Assembly: GCA_947631625.1 (NCBI GenBank)
Contig: CANRMA010000003.1
Location: forward strand, 1 to 64,000
Direction: 5' to 3'
DNA: 64,000 nucleotides
Origin: an uncultured Lachnospiraceae bacterium
GTDB lineage: Bacteria > Bacillota > Clostridia > Lachnospirales > Lachnospiraceae
The stretch's first letter is position 1. Each line of letters begins with the position of its first letter. The position numbers and the translations under genes are program-made. Shown here one piece after another: positions 8,178-16,544 of the stretch. The notes under the pieces are model-generated. The model was not told the DNA's origin, ran no database searches, and worked only from the letters and a program-made list of their open reading frames with translations.

Positions 8178-9992
8178 TTAATCTTCATCCAGTTTCAACA
8201 CGCTCATAAACGCGCTCTGCGGTATTTCCACATTTCCTATCTGGCGCATCCTCTTTTTACCCTCTTTCTGCTTCTCGAGCAGCTTCTTCTTACGCGTGAT
8301 GTCTCCGCCGTAACATTTGGCGAGCACATCTTTACGCATTGCTTTGACGGTCTCCCTGGCTATGATCTTGCCGCCTGACGCCGCCTGTATAGGTATCTCG
8401 AATAAGTGTCTGGGTATCTCTTCTTTGAGCTTTTCGCACATCTTCCGTCCTCTTTCGTAGGCGCTGTCGGCATGCACTATAAACGAAAGAGCGTCAACTT
8501 CTTCATGGTTTACCAATATATCCAGTTTGACAAGCTTGGACTCTTCATAGCCTTTCATCTCGTAATCAAAGGACGCATAGCCCCTTGAACGCGATTTTAA
8601 TGCGTCAAAGAAGTCATAGATGATCTCGTTAAGCGGAAGGTCGTATTTTAACAGGGCTCTGGTAGCCTCAATGTATTCCGTGCCGACATAACGCCCCCGC
8701 CTTTCCTGACAAAGCTGCATGATCGGACCTATATATTCCGTCGTGACCATGATCTCCGCGCTCACTACGGGTTCTTCCATATAATCTATCTCCGAAGGAT
8801 CGGGCAGATTTGCCGGATTGGTCAGATCGATCACTTCGCCGTTTGTCTTATGCACCTTATAGATAACGCCGGGAGCAGTGGTCACCAGATCCAGATTATA
8901 TTCGCGCTCAAGCCTCTCCTGTATTATCTCCAGGTGTAAAAGTCCCAAAAAACCGCAGCGGAAACCAAAGCCCAACGCTATCGAGGTCTCGGGCTCATAG
9001 TTAAGGGACGCATCGTTTAATTTAAGTTTTTCAAGCGCGTCGCGAAGATCCGGGTATTTGGCGCCGTCCGCCGGGTACATTCCGCAGTAGACCATTGAAT
9101 TTACTTTTTTATAACCGGGCAGCGGAGCTTCGCAGGGGCGCGCCGCATCGGTTATCGTATCGCCGACCGAGGTGTCTTTAACGTTTTTGATGGAGGCGGT
9201 GAGGTAGCCTACCATTCCCGCGGAAAGCTCTTCGCAGGGAATGAACTGTCCCGGACCGAAATATCCCACTTCCACGACTTCCGCCTCAGCCCCGGTAGCC
9301 ATCATTCTTATGCGGGTCCCTTTGCGTACCACGCCCTCCATTATGCGGCAGAATACTATGACTCCTTTGTAGGAATCATAGACCGAATCAAAGATAAGCG
9401 CCTGCAGAGGGTTGTCCCGGCTTCCTCCCGGCGCAGGTATTTTTTCCACAATGGCTTCGAGCACCTCTTCTATTCCGATTCCGTTCTTGGCTGAAATAAG
9501 AGGCGCATCCTGCGCTTCTATGCCGATCACGTCTTCTATTTCGTTCTTGACGCGCTCAGGCTCCGCGCTAGGCAGATCTATCTTATTAATAACGGGAAAT
9601 ACGTCAAGATCGTGGTCCAACGCCAGATACACGTTGGCAAGCGTCTGGGCTTCTATGCCCTGCGCCGCATCCACTACAAGGATGGCGCCGTCACAGGCCG
9701 CAAGGCTTCTGCTGACTTCATAGTTAAAATCCACATGGCCCGGCGTGTCGATCAGGTTAAAGATATATTCCAGGCCGTCTTTGGCCTTGTATATTATGCG
9801 CACGGTCTGCGCCTTTATCGTTATGCCTCTTTCCCGCTCAAGCTCCATATTGTCAAGAACCTGCGCCTGCATCTCCCTGTTGGTCAGAAGCCCTGTCTTT
9901 TCTATGATCCTGTCGGCAAGCGTAGATTTGCCGTGATCTATGTGCGCTACTATGCAAAAGTTCCTAATCCTGCTCTGATCGATCATTTCCAT
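8178..9992 (-). CDS. lepA: Elongation factor 4 (LepA)
   Basis: LepA/EF-4 is a ribosome-associated translational GTPase. At 604 residues it has standard length. The G1 motif is AHIDHGKS (16-23), G2 lies in [13 protein letters not shown]3 is DTPGH and G4 is NKIDLP. The C-terminal domain unique to LepA is present, including the stretch with [19 protein letters not shown] and the basic [15 protein letters not shown] segment that contacts tRNA and the ribosome. The start is not certain, because the best purine-rich sequence (AGGAAGGA) lies about 13 bases upstream of ATG 9992. An alternative ATG two codons later also fits. The gene is followed closely by hemW and preceded by spoIIP. Confidence 0.97.
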   Translation of the reverse strand: MEMIDQSRIRNFCIVAHIDHGKSTLADRIIEKTGLLTNREMQAQVLDNMELERERGITIKAQTVRIIYKAKDGLEYIFNLIDTPGHVDFNYEVSRSLAACDGAILVVDAAQGIEAQTLANVYLALDHDLDVFPVINKIDLPSAEPERVKNEIEDVIGIEAQDAPLISAKNGIGIEEVLEAIVEKIPAPGGSRDNPLQALIFDSVYDSYKGVIVFCRIMEGVVRKGTRIRMMATGAEAEVVEVGYFGPGQFIPCEELSAGMVGYLTASIKNVKDTSVGDTITDAARPCEAPLPGYKKVNSMVYCGMYPADGAKYPDLRDALEKLKLNDASLNYEPETSIALGFGFRCGFLGLLHLEIIQERLEREYNLDLVTTAPGVIYKVHKTNGEVIDLTNPANLPDPSEIDYMEEPVVSAEIMVTTEYIGPIMQLCQERRGRYVGTEYIEATRALLKYDLPLNEIIYDFFDALKSRSRGYASFDYEMKGYEESKLVKLDILVNHEEVDALSFIVHADSAYERGRKMCEKLKEEIPRHLFEIPIQAASGGKIIARETVKAMRKDVLAKCYGGDITRKKKLLEKQKEGKKRMRQIGNVEIPQSAFMSVLKLDED

Positions 9993-10095
9993 CCGCCCAA
10001 TCTGTCCTTCCTCATGATATGCCCTTTACAAACAATATTATTATAATTCAATCAGAGAAAAATAGCAAATACATAAAATTCGGATCGGCTGCGGA

Positions 10096-11406
10096 TCAGT
10101 AATCCTTATCCGGCTCATCGCCTTTTAACACCAGATGAAGCACATGGGCGAGCGGTTCCGTCGCGTTCATTATCTCTTCCACGGTATTGTTCTGCGCGCC
10201 TAACTCTATCAAAAGCGACTTGGGGCGAAGGTGCATATTATACCGGTATGCTTTAAGATAGATCCGCCTTGCGAGCGAGGGATAATATTCGTTGCTCGCG
10301 GTCTGCATCTGAAATGAAAATGCAAGATTATCCTCAAGATACGGGTTCTCCAAAGTGTCTATCGTTTTGCCTCCCGCGGTCCTGCTAAGTCCGTTAAAAA
10401 ACATGAACTGGGCCGTAGGTCTGCCCTGAAGGTCTACAACAAGCCTTCTGTCGGCAGGCATCTCATCTCTATGTAAGTCTATGATAACCTCTATCGACGG
10501 ATTTTGTTCAAGCAGCTTTTCCAGTTCGGGAAGAGAATTACTGTAAGCGTAATCCCTTGCGGGAACATCATAGGCCGACGTGTCATGGATCACATTATAA
10601 CCGTATTTATCCCTTAACAGCTGCGCCAGCTTTTCACCTGCCCCTACTATAGTCGTAGAAGCATCGCCTTCAACCGAATCCGCAAACGCTTCCTGAGAAT
10701 GGGTATGATATATCAATATCTGCGGCTTATCGCTGCTCCCCTGCATCCTCATGTCCTTAGAAAGCAGCTTATCCGTATTAAGAAGTTCTTCCCCGGCCGA
10801 CGTTGTGGAATCTATGGCATAGAAAGCTTTGACCAAAGACTCATAGGTATTCAGGGTATCCCACTTATATCTGTATACAGCCTCTTCCACTTCATGGAAT
10901 GCCGCATCTTTCTGTTCGTTGTTCCGTTCATCCATATTTTCGCCTTCGCCCGCGGCTGCCTGATTTTCGCTTTGCAGCCCGTTTTCGGCAAGCAGGGCTT
11001 CCTCAAGTCCTTTATCGAGATGGATGGCATCGGTCCCATACTCAAGCGCTCCCTCTTCAATTTCCTTTTTATCCTCATCCGTTCCCTCAAGCAAAGCCAG
11101 ATCGTCATAACTGCTTTCTTTAAAAGCCGCATCATCATAAAACGGCTCCTGCTCCATAACACATAAAAACACAGGGTAATTCGCAAGCGCCAGTCTGTCA
11201 AACATATTACCCTCATAAGCTATGGTAAAATCCTGCATTGCCGACGACACAGGCAGCCAGACATCCGAAAACGACTGCTCCATAAAGCTTTGGAACGCCC
11301 GTCCTGATCCTTTTTGATCAGGCTCCGCGCCGTTGTTCACTTCTTGTAAAAATGACACTACTGTCATAATACACAGGGAAATAAAAAGAATACGCCTTAT
11401 TTTCAT
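10096..11406 (-). CDS. spoIIP: Stage II sporulation protein P (SpoIIP)
   Basis: SpoIIP is a cell-wall amidase/endopeptidase that works with SpoIID and SpoIIM to drive engulfment of the forespore. A membrane anchor near the N-terminus (about 4-20 from ATG 11406) is followed by a long acidic, low-complexity linker. The catalytic domain then carries ILIYHTHSQEAF, VIIDLHRDEM and LLIELGAQNNT, the metal-binding and active-site blocks of the family. A longer reading from GTG 11454 is possible. I prefer ATG 11406 because it puts the basic residues KIRR directly before the membrane segment, but neither start has a strong ribosome-binding site. It follows gpr, a pairing conserved in spore formers. Confidence 0.93.
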   Translation of the reverse strand: MKIRRILFISLCIMTVVSFLQEVNNGAEPDQKGSGRAFQSFMEQSFSDVWLPVSSAMQDFTIAYEGNMFDRLALANYPVFLCVMEQEPFYDDAAFKESSYDDLALLEGTDEDKKEIEEGALEYGTDAIHLDKGLEEALLAENGLQSENQAAAGEGENMDERNNEQKDAAFHEVEEAVYRYKWDTLNTYESLVKAFYAIDSTTSAGEELLNTDKLLSKDMRMQGSSDKPQILIYHTHSQEAFADSVEGDASTTIVGAGEKLAQLLRDKYGYNVIHDTSAYDVPARDYAYSNSLPELEKLLEQNPSIEVIIDLHRDEMPADRRLVVDLQGRPTAQFMFFNGLSRTAGGKTIDTLENPYLEDNLAFSFQMQTASNEYYPSLARRIYLKAYRYNMHLRPKSLLIELGAQNNTVEEIMNATEPLAHVLHLVLKGDEPDKDY

Positions 11407-11517
11407 TAATACAATTATCCAATCCACGTATTTGGAGCCTGAAATTGCATCCACTATTCATTATATGCGGCGGCAGACGTTTATAATTCATGACTATGAT
11501 CTGTGTTGCTGTTCTGT

Positions 11518-12393
11518 CTACTGCGGTTCTTTCATGTCCAGCGCTTTATTTAGCGCATCGCAAAGTATGTGGCTTATCTGCTGCACCTGAAAATCCACAT
11601 CCTTACTTGTTACATACATGTTGTTAAGTTCCGAAAGCGCGTTCGGATATTCGCCTACAGCGTCACCCACGATCGTTGCGGCATCCACGACGGTCGGAAC
11701 TCCGATTGCCAGAACCGGCACTTTCAGGCTCTCTTTGGTAAGCGCATTTCTATGGTTGCCAACGCCGGAGCCGGGATGAATGCCGGTATTGGTTATCTGA
11801 ATGGTACGGTTAAGCCGCTTGGTCGATCTTGCGGCAAGCGCGTCTATAACTATGACCTGATCGGGCGACGTCTGATCTATAACGCCTCTGATTATTTCCG
11901 CCGATTCCATTCCGGTCTTGGCCATAACGCCCGGCACTATACAGCTCACCATATGCATTTTGGTGCGGTTATAAGCCACTTTTCCGTATTCCATGACTAT
12001 ATGTCTGTTTATAAAAAGATTATCCGCAACGTTCGGGCCAAGCGAATCCGCGGTAACTTCACGATTTCCAAGACCTACGACCAGGATGGACTGCTCTTTT
12101 TCAGGCTCAGACAAAAGCTTCCTTATCTCGTCGGCCAGCACATCGGAGATTTCCTGATGATAGTCCTCTTCCGGCTCTATCATGGCGGGGGCCTCCAACG
12201 TAACATAGGTTCCCATGGGCTTACCCATTGCTTTGGCGCCGTTTTTGGTCTCGATGATTACGGTTGTAATATGAATATCGCTATCTTCATCATACTCTTC
12301 TTCCACTTTTACACCATGAATTTCACTGTCTTTTCCCTCAATGCTCTCTCTGGCTTCCAATGCCAGGTCCGTTCTGACCTGAAACCAACCCAT
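11518..12393 (-). CDS. gpr: Germination protease GPR
   Basis: GPR is an aspartic endopeptidase stored as a zymogen in the spore core. On germination it degrades small acid-soluble proteins. The protein is 291 residues. It starts with FQVRTDLALEARE, equivalent to the region just after the pro-peptide cleavage site in Bacillus, so any pro-peptide is very short. Family blocks follow: TTVIIETKNGAKAMGKPMGTY split around the catalytic region, VVGLGNREVTADSLGP, VPGVMAKTGMESAEI, VIVIDALAARS and NTGIHPGSGVGNHR. This length is short for Bacillus GPR but plausible for Clostridia. A possible forespore-type promoter lies just upstream. The gene is divergent from rpsT and leads into spoIIP. Confidence 0.95.
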   Translation of the reverse strand: MGWFQVRTDLALEARESIEGKDSEIHGVKVEEEYDEDSDIHITTVIIETKNGAKAMGKPMGTYVTLEAPAMIEPEEDYHQEISDVLADEIRKLLSEPEKEQSILVVGLGNREVTADSLGPNVADNLFINRHIVMEYGKVAYNRTKMHMVSCIVPGVMAKTGMESAEIIRGVIDQTSPDQVIVIDALAARSTKRLNRTIQITNTGIHPGSGVGNHRNALTKESLKVPVLAIGVPTVVDAATIVGDAVGEYPNALSELNNMYVTSKDVDFQVQQISHILCDALNKALDMKEPQ

Positions 12394-12414
12394 AACTTCA
12401 TGTCCTCGTTTCTT

Positions 12415-12444
12415 CTATATGCTTTCTCCATAATACTATATGCA
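12415..12444 (-). promoter_or_regulatory. Possible sigma-G-type promoter of gpr
   Basis: TGCATA (12439-12444) and CATATAG (12415-12421) are separated by 17 bases. This resembles the forespore sigma-G consensus TGAATA-N17/18-CATACTA recalled from Bacillus. The expected start of transcription is very near the GAGG ribosome-binding site, leaving a short leader. The assignment is tentative. Confidence 0.35.
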
Positions 12445-12539
12445 GCTTAAACCCGTCCGGTCATAAGGCGCGGCATGCGCGCGGCGCCGCTTATGCTTTT
12501 AACTGTAAATATCTTTTACAATTATTTTAAAAATATGTA

Positions 12540-12568
12540 TTGACAGAAATTAATGCTTATTCTACAAT
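12540..12568 (+). promoter_or_regulatory. Sigma-A promoter of rpsT
   Basis: A perfect TTGACA (12540-12545) lies 17 bases before TACAAT (12563-12568), about 85 bases ahead of the rpsT start codon. The untranslated leader could hold an S20 autoregulatory site, but none was recognised. Confidence 0.8.
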
Positions 12569-12654
12569 AATATACGTGTGTTTCCATTAAAACGTCCGTG
12601 TCCGGATTTAATGAGACATTTCCATAAAATTAACTGTAATAGGAGGTGTGCATC

Positions 12655-12918
12655 ATGGCTAATATCAAATCTGCAAAGAAAAGGATTTTAGTAAACAGAA
12701 CCAAGGCGGAAAGAAATAAAGCTGTCAAGTCCGGCGTTAAGACTTCTGTTAAAAAAGTAACAGCTGCTATTGCCGCTAACGACAAAGAGGCTGCAAAGGC
12801 TGCTTTACTTGCTGCTACTGCTACTATTGATAAAGCCGCTTCTAAGGGTGTGTTACACAAGAATACGGCTTCAAGAAAAGTATCCAGACTTGCGCAGGCT
12901 GTAAATAAGATGGCTTAG
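12655..12918 (+). CDS. rpsT: 30S ribosomal protein S20
   Basis: S20 binds 16S rRNA early in assembly of the small subunit. The 87-residue, lysine- and alanine-rich helical protein begins MANIKSAKKRILVNRTKAE and ends with the typical TASRKVSRLAQAVNKMA. ATG 12655 is used because AGGAGG lies eight bases upstream. An in-frame GTG three codons earlier overlaps that site. It has its own promoter at 12540 and a terminator after its stop codon, so it is probably monocistronic. Divergent gpr on the left is a common arrangement in Firmicutes. Confidence 0.97.
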   Translation: MANIKSAKKRILVNRTKAERNKAVKSGVKTSVKKVTAAIAANDKEAAKAALLAATATIDKAASKGVLHKNTASRKVSRLAQAVNKMA

Positions 12919-12952
12919 TTTCCAACTTATTATATATAATGAAGACATTAAA

Positions 12953-12990
12953 AACAATCCATTCCGTCATGTGGGTTGTTTTTTCTTTTT
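12953..12990 (+). terminator. Rho-independent terminator of rpsT
   Basis: AACAATCC (12953-12960) pairs with GGGTTGTT (12973-12980) with one G-T wobble. It is followed by a T-rich tract (12979-12990). It lies 35 bases past the rpsT stop codon. Confidence 0.8.
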
Positions 12991-13019
12991 ATAAATCTTA
13001 ACGACCCACAGGGTAAGCT

Positions 13020-14126
13020 ATGGAAAATATGCATGATATAAAATCAAGAAAAACAGAATATGACGCGCCAAAGAGTGAAGCTGCGGATAATCCGGCGGGC
13101 AAAGGAACTACGGATATATTCAGGGGCGTTGCCGCTATAATGGTTGTTCTGTCGCATTACGCGGAATGGTATGCGTGGTTCATACAGCCGCAGGGAAAGG
13201 CCGAAACGCTGCGCCTTGCGCTTACAAAACTTGGAGTATACGGAGTGGATATATTCTTTCTTTTGTCGGGGTATGCGCTTGTCAGATCGCTTGGAGATGC
13301 TAAGGTACGCCTTGGCTTTGTATGGAAAAGGATCAGAAATGTTTTCATACCATATGTTATTATAACAGGCGTTATTGAAATTATTTCGGGCGGTTTTACT
13401 TCTCTTAAGGATTTTTGGCTATATATAAGCGGTTACGATTACTGGTATATGAATGCGCTGTTTGTATTTTATATCGGATTTATGATGATCTATGCCTTTA
13501 TCGGAAATAAGGCGGCAAGAATTGTTTTGCTCAGCCTGTTTGTCAGTATATATTCTTTCAGGCTTTATGAACTTGAAAGGGCCGATTTCTGGTTTGTTTC
13601 AAACATAACATTTGTTATTGGAGTAATATCCGCCGAGTTTGGACAGGCCGTTAAAAAGTTTGTGAATAAATTTGGCATATATTTAGAGATTATATTATTT
13701 ACGGCTATGTTATTAATTGTTAAATCAGGATTAAACTTTGAATATAATAATGCAAATTATACTCCGGAGCAGCAGATACAGCTTAAAATAACAGCCACTA
13801 TTGTATGGAGCCTGCTTATTCTGCTGCTTTGCGCCAAAACTGATACCATTAACAAAACACTGCGCAGACCCTTTTTATTCATTATGGCAGACCGCATACT
13901 TGCCTTCATCGGAAAAAGTTCACTCTACATTTATCTTTTTCATACCTTTATATTCATGCGCTGTATGAACAGCCCGCTGACCGGAGCGCGTCTTGTACAT
14001 GACAATAACAATGCGCTCATGGCGATAATGGCTGTGAGTGTATTAATAACAGTTGTTATTTCATATATCTGTAAGCTGCTCTTTGATATGGCAATAGCGA
14101 AAATACGGGCAGCATACACCGAATAA
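13020..14126 (+). CDS. Membrane acyltransferase (acyltransferase-3 family)
   Basis: This 368-residue integral membrane protein should transfer an acyl group, often acetyl, onto a surface polysaccharide or lipid. After a hydrophilic N-terminus of about 30 residues comes DIFRGVAAIMVVLSHYAEWY, with the histidine typical of the family's active site. VYGVDIFFLLSGYALVRSL follows, then roughly eight to ten membrane segments and a late IGKSSLYIYLFHTFIFM block. No glycosyltransferase or polysaccharide gene adjoins it, so the substrate is unknown. The ribosome-binding site is weak (AGGG). It stands alone between the rpsT terminator and a convergent TPM-domain gene whose stop codon lies 11 bp away. Confidence 0.85.
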   Translation: MENMHDIKSRKTEYDAPKSEAADNPAGKGTTDIFRGVAAIMVVLSHYAEWYAWFIQPQGKAETLRLALTKLGVYGVDIFFLLSGYALVRSLGDAKVRLGFVWKRIRNVFIPYVIITGVIEIISGGFTSLKDFWLYISGYDYWYMNALFVFYIGFMMIYAFIGNKAARIVLLSLFVSIYSFRLYELERADFWFVSNITFVIGVISAEFGQAVKKFVNKFGIYLEIILFTAMLLIVKSGLNFEYNNANYTPEQQIQLKITATIVWSLLILLLCAKTDTINKTLRRPFLFIMADRILAFIGKSSLYIYLFHTFIFMRCMNSPLTGARLVHDNNNALMAIMAVSVLITVVISYICKLLFDMAIAKIRAAYTE

Positions 14127-14137
14127 GACTTATCTTC

Positions 14138-15007
14138 TCATCTGCTATGACCTCTCCCTCCATGACTGCCGCCTCCGTGGTGTCCGCCGCCATGGCCGCC
14201 CGAGCTGCTGCTCGATTGGATGCGGTGTTGGGTAACGCTTCTGCGTATAAATATATCCTGTGCGTTGACAAAATCCGCTCTCTTTCCGCTGACATAAGTA
14301 ACGGGCGTCGTAGTGTTTACTCCGCTTTTGGCTTTCCAGTTGACCGCGATAAAGATGATCGAAGCGATAACGCCCACTATTATAGGAAGAAAACCGGGCG
14401 CGTTAGTATGAAAAAGCCTGTTTCCTCTCATATCGTCATAGAAATCGTTTATATAGGTTTTGTACGCCCTGTACGGGTTGTTCTCGACATATTCGTATAC
14501 TCTGTCCAGTATATGATCTAAGTCCTTATATGAAAATATATCCTCGACGATACCCTTAGACAAAAGCCAGGTATGTATCATTCCGTCGTCGGCTCTCGAC
14601 CAGTTATCCACAAGTATGATACCGTCTCCGTCCGCCTCGTCATAACCGAATTTATTGTCCGCATAAAACTGCTCTGCATAAACCCTTACATATTCGTCGG
14701 AAAAGGCGTCAGGCTCGATAGCTTCGGCATACTCTCTAAGCGGCTCGTTGAGCGTCACCAGAACTATATCGCAGTTGGTCTGCGCCTGTCTTTTTTCTAT
14801 CAATTTGGCAAGCTTTTTTTCTTCCTTATCGCTTAGCACATCGGCGTTGTCAAATACGCGCCGCGTCGTCGCGCATTCCGTATTTGTCCTCTCATAGTGT
14901 TCCATTCTGGAATCGAAGTAGTGAAATCCTCTTATTGCCAGAAATATTGCCAGAAAAATAACAAGCGTTATGTATATCCATCTGAAAAATTTAAAATATT
15001 CTTTCAT
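14138..15007 (-). CDS. TPM-domain membrane protein
   Basis: The 289-residue protein has an N-terminal membrane segment (about 10-27), an extracytoplasmic TPM domain (roughly 50-200, beginning RVFDNADVLSDKEEKKLAKLI) and a second membrane segment near 207-225 (PIIVGVIASIIFIAV). The tail ends in a glycine/histidine-rich stretch with SSSSGGHGGGHHGGGSHGG. TPM domains occur in proteins linked to photosystem repair and to membrane-associated phosphatases, but most bacterial members have no known role. The His/Gly tail may bind metal or membranes. It lies about 100 bp after a zinc-ribbon membrane protein on the same strand, suggesting a two-gene unit. GAGGATAAGG precedes the ATG. Confidence 0.75.
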   Translation of the reverse strand: MKEYFKFFRWIYITLVIFLAIFLAIRGFHYFDSRMEHYERTNTECATTRRVFDNADVLSDKEEKKLAKLIEKRQAQTNCDIVLVTLNEPLREYAEAIEPDAFSDEYVRVYAEQFYADNKFGYDEADGDGIILVDNWSRADDGMIHTWLLSKGIVEDIFSYKDLDHILDRVYEYVENNPYRAYKTYINDFYDDMRGNRLFHTNAPGFLPIIVGVIASIIFIAVNWKAKSGVNTTTPVTYVSGKRADFVNAQDIFIRRSVTQHRIQSSSSSGGHGGGHHGGGSHGGRGHSR

Positions 15008-15109
15008 CCTTATCCTCTTTATTCTTCAATATTGCCGTTCCCGCGAATTGAGATCAGACGCAATTTTCTGCCATCCATATCTGCAGGTGTCTTATCCGTA
15101 CTACAGTAT

Positions 15110-16093
15110 CTACAATATCTCCAGTATCTCGGTAGCCAGATACGCCAATGCGCTTACCGAAAGCAGGGTGGTAAAGCCGTATAAAAGCAGCTTGAGTCTT
15201 GATACCGGCGTCTTGCCGACCACTTTTCCGGTCTGTCCGTTGACATAGAAGCGGTAGGTTTCTCCCCTGTAATCATAGCGGTATATCCATACCGGCAAAA
15301 GCGCGTAATTCAGTCCGTTCCTTGTTAAATTCAGATTTTTGCGATGCGGCGTTACGCTGTTGTACCCCGACAGCGACTGCTGCATAAGCTGTTCCGACGC
15401 GCTTCGCGCCTTTATCTTCGCGCGTTCTTCCAGTTCGTCCGCCCCCGCATTGTAAACCTCTCCAAAAAAACCCGACATATATTTGGGATCAAAATCCATC
15501 AGTTCTTCATATGTATAAGGCTCCATCAGATCCATCTCGCCGTCTTCCATTACATTAGAAGCATCGGCAGGCACTTTGTCAAAATCCGTTTTCATCTGCC
15601 TTATGACATTATAATATGAAGTTTCCGTATATTCCGTATCGCCGCTTATCCATGAACGGACTTTCCTGCCTTCTCCGCTGAAATCATAGTCGGCCTGATA
15701 GTCGTAGAGCCAGAACGGAACATACATTCCTCTTATGTTTTTCAGGCTTTTTTCGGAAAGAAAAGACGCGGGCGTGAATGTTCTTTTGTCAAATTCTTTA
15801 TTTAACGCCTCCACAGCCGCATCTTTATTTACCGTAAAGGGCAGTATGAGGTTCGGCCTGTATCCGCCCTCTATCCTCTCGTTAAACACTAAGCTGCTGC
15901 CGCAGTGCGCGCAATTATCGGAAGACGTGAACTGTCCTACGGTAATGGGCGCCCCGCAGTTGCCGCATACCGTTATCGAACCTTCGTTTACTATGTATTC
16001 ACTGTCCGTACTCTCGCAATGAGGACAGTACATGCTCTTTTTTCCGGCCTCGTATATCATACCGCCGCCGCAGTTTTTACACTTGAAAATCAT
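15110..16093 (-). CDS. Zinc-ribbon protein with C-terminal membrane segment
   Basis: The 327-residue protein begins with three CxxC pairs (CKNCGG, CPHC, CGNCG) and a fourth (CAHC), giving two treble-cleft zinc ribbons within the first 65 residues. A middle region rich in aromatic residues follows (VPFWLYDYQADYDF, LLPVWIYRYDYRG), probably forming beta structure. A hydrophobic helix closes the C-terminus (about 300-322). I do not know a function. Related clostridial proteins are usually annotated only as zinc-ribbon or TFIIB-type domain proteins. It is upstream of the TPM gene on the same strand. GGGGG lies six bases before the ATG. Confidence 0.65.
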   Translation of the reverse strand: MIFKCKNCGGGMIYEAGKKSMYCPHCESTDSEYIVNEGSITVCGNCGAPITVGQFTSSDNCAHCGSSLVFNERIEGGYRPNLILPFTVNKDAAVEALNKEFDKRTFTPASFLSEKSLKNIRGMYVPFWLYDYQADYDFSGEGRKVRSWISGDTEYTETSYYNVIRQMKTDFDKVPADASNVMEDGEMDLMEPYTYEELMDFDPKYMSGFFGEVYNAGADELEERAKIKARSASEQLMQQSLSGYNSVTPHRKNLNLTRNGLNYALLPVWIYRYDYRGETYRFYVNGQTGKVVGKTPVSRLKLLLYGFTTLLSVSALAYLATEILEIL

Positions 16094-16331
16094 AAAAAAC
16101 CCCCATTATCTTATCTTCATCATCACAGGCCGCTGTCTGCCACACGCTTTACTCCTTCGTCCGGCAGCATCCAAAATCATAATAACATAATAATATTAAA
16201 TTGTAAAATAAGTAAATAAGGATGTTTATGTCGGTTATGTTGTAAAAAAGCTCTTTCCATACCTCTCTCATCTGTGTTACAATAATATAGTAAAATTCAC
16301 GTCAAGTGATCACAAAAAGGAGGTTACCCTT

Positions 16332-16496
16332 ATGACACAGGAAGAAAAATTAGACGCTTTACTTGAAAATGTAGCAGCCATCAAGGCACAGCTTGATAAG
16401 CAGGACGAGCAGATCGAATATATCGTAGGCCGCTTAAATCACATGCGCGACAAGGCCCACAGTGAAAGAGAAAGCAAAACCGCATGGCCTAAATAA
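16332..16496 (+). CDS. Small coiled-coil protein, 54 residues
   Basis: A strong AAGGAGG site lies eight bases before ATG 16332. The product is hydrophilic and has a heptad-like run (LDALLENVAAIKAQLDKQ) that suggests a short coiled coil, and it ends in KTAWPK. It resembles nothing I can name. It lies 48 bp upstream of the PurF-like gene on the same strand and is probably co-transcribed with it. A TACAAT -10-like sequence near 16280 may start the transcript. The good ribosome-binding site and the clean reading frame are the main support. Confidence 0.6.
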   Translation: MTQEEKLDALLENVAAIKAQLDKQDEQIEYIVGRLNHMRDKAHSERESKTAWPK

Positions 16497-16544
16497 TGAA
16501 ATGTTGCGATAAAATACGGCAGACTGTCAGATTAGGAGATATTT

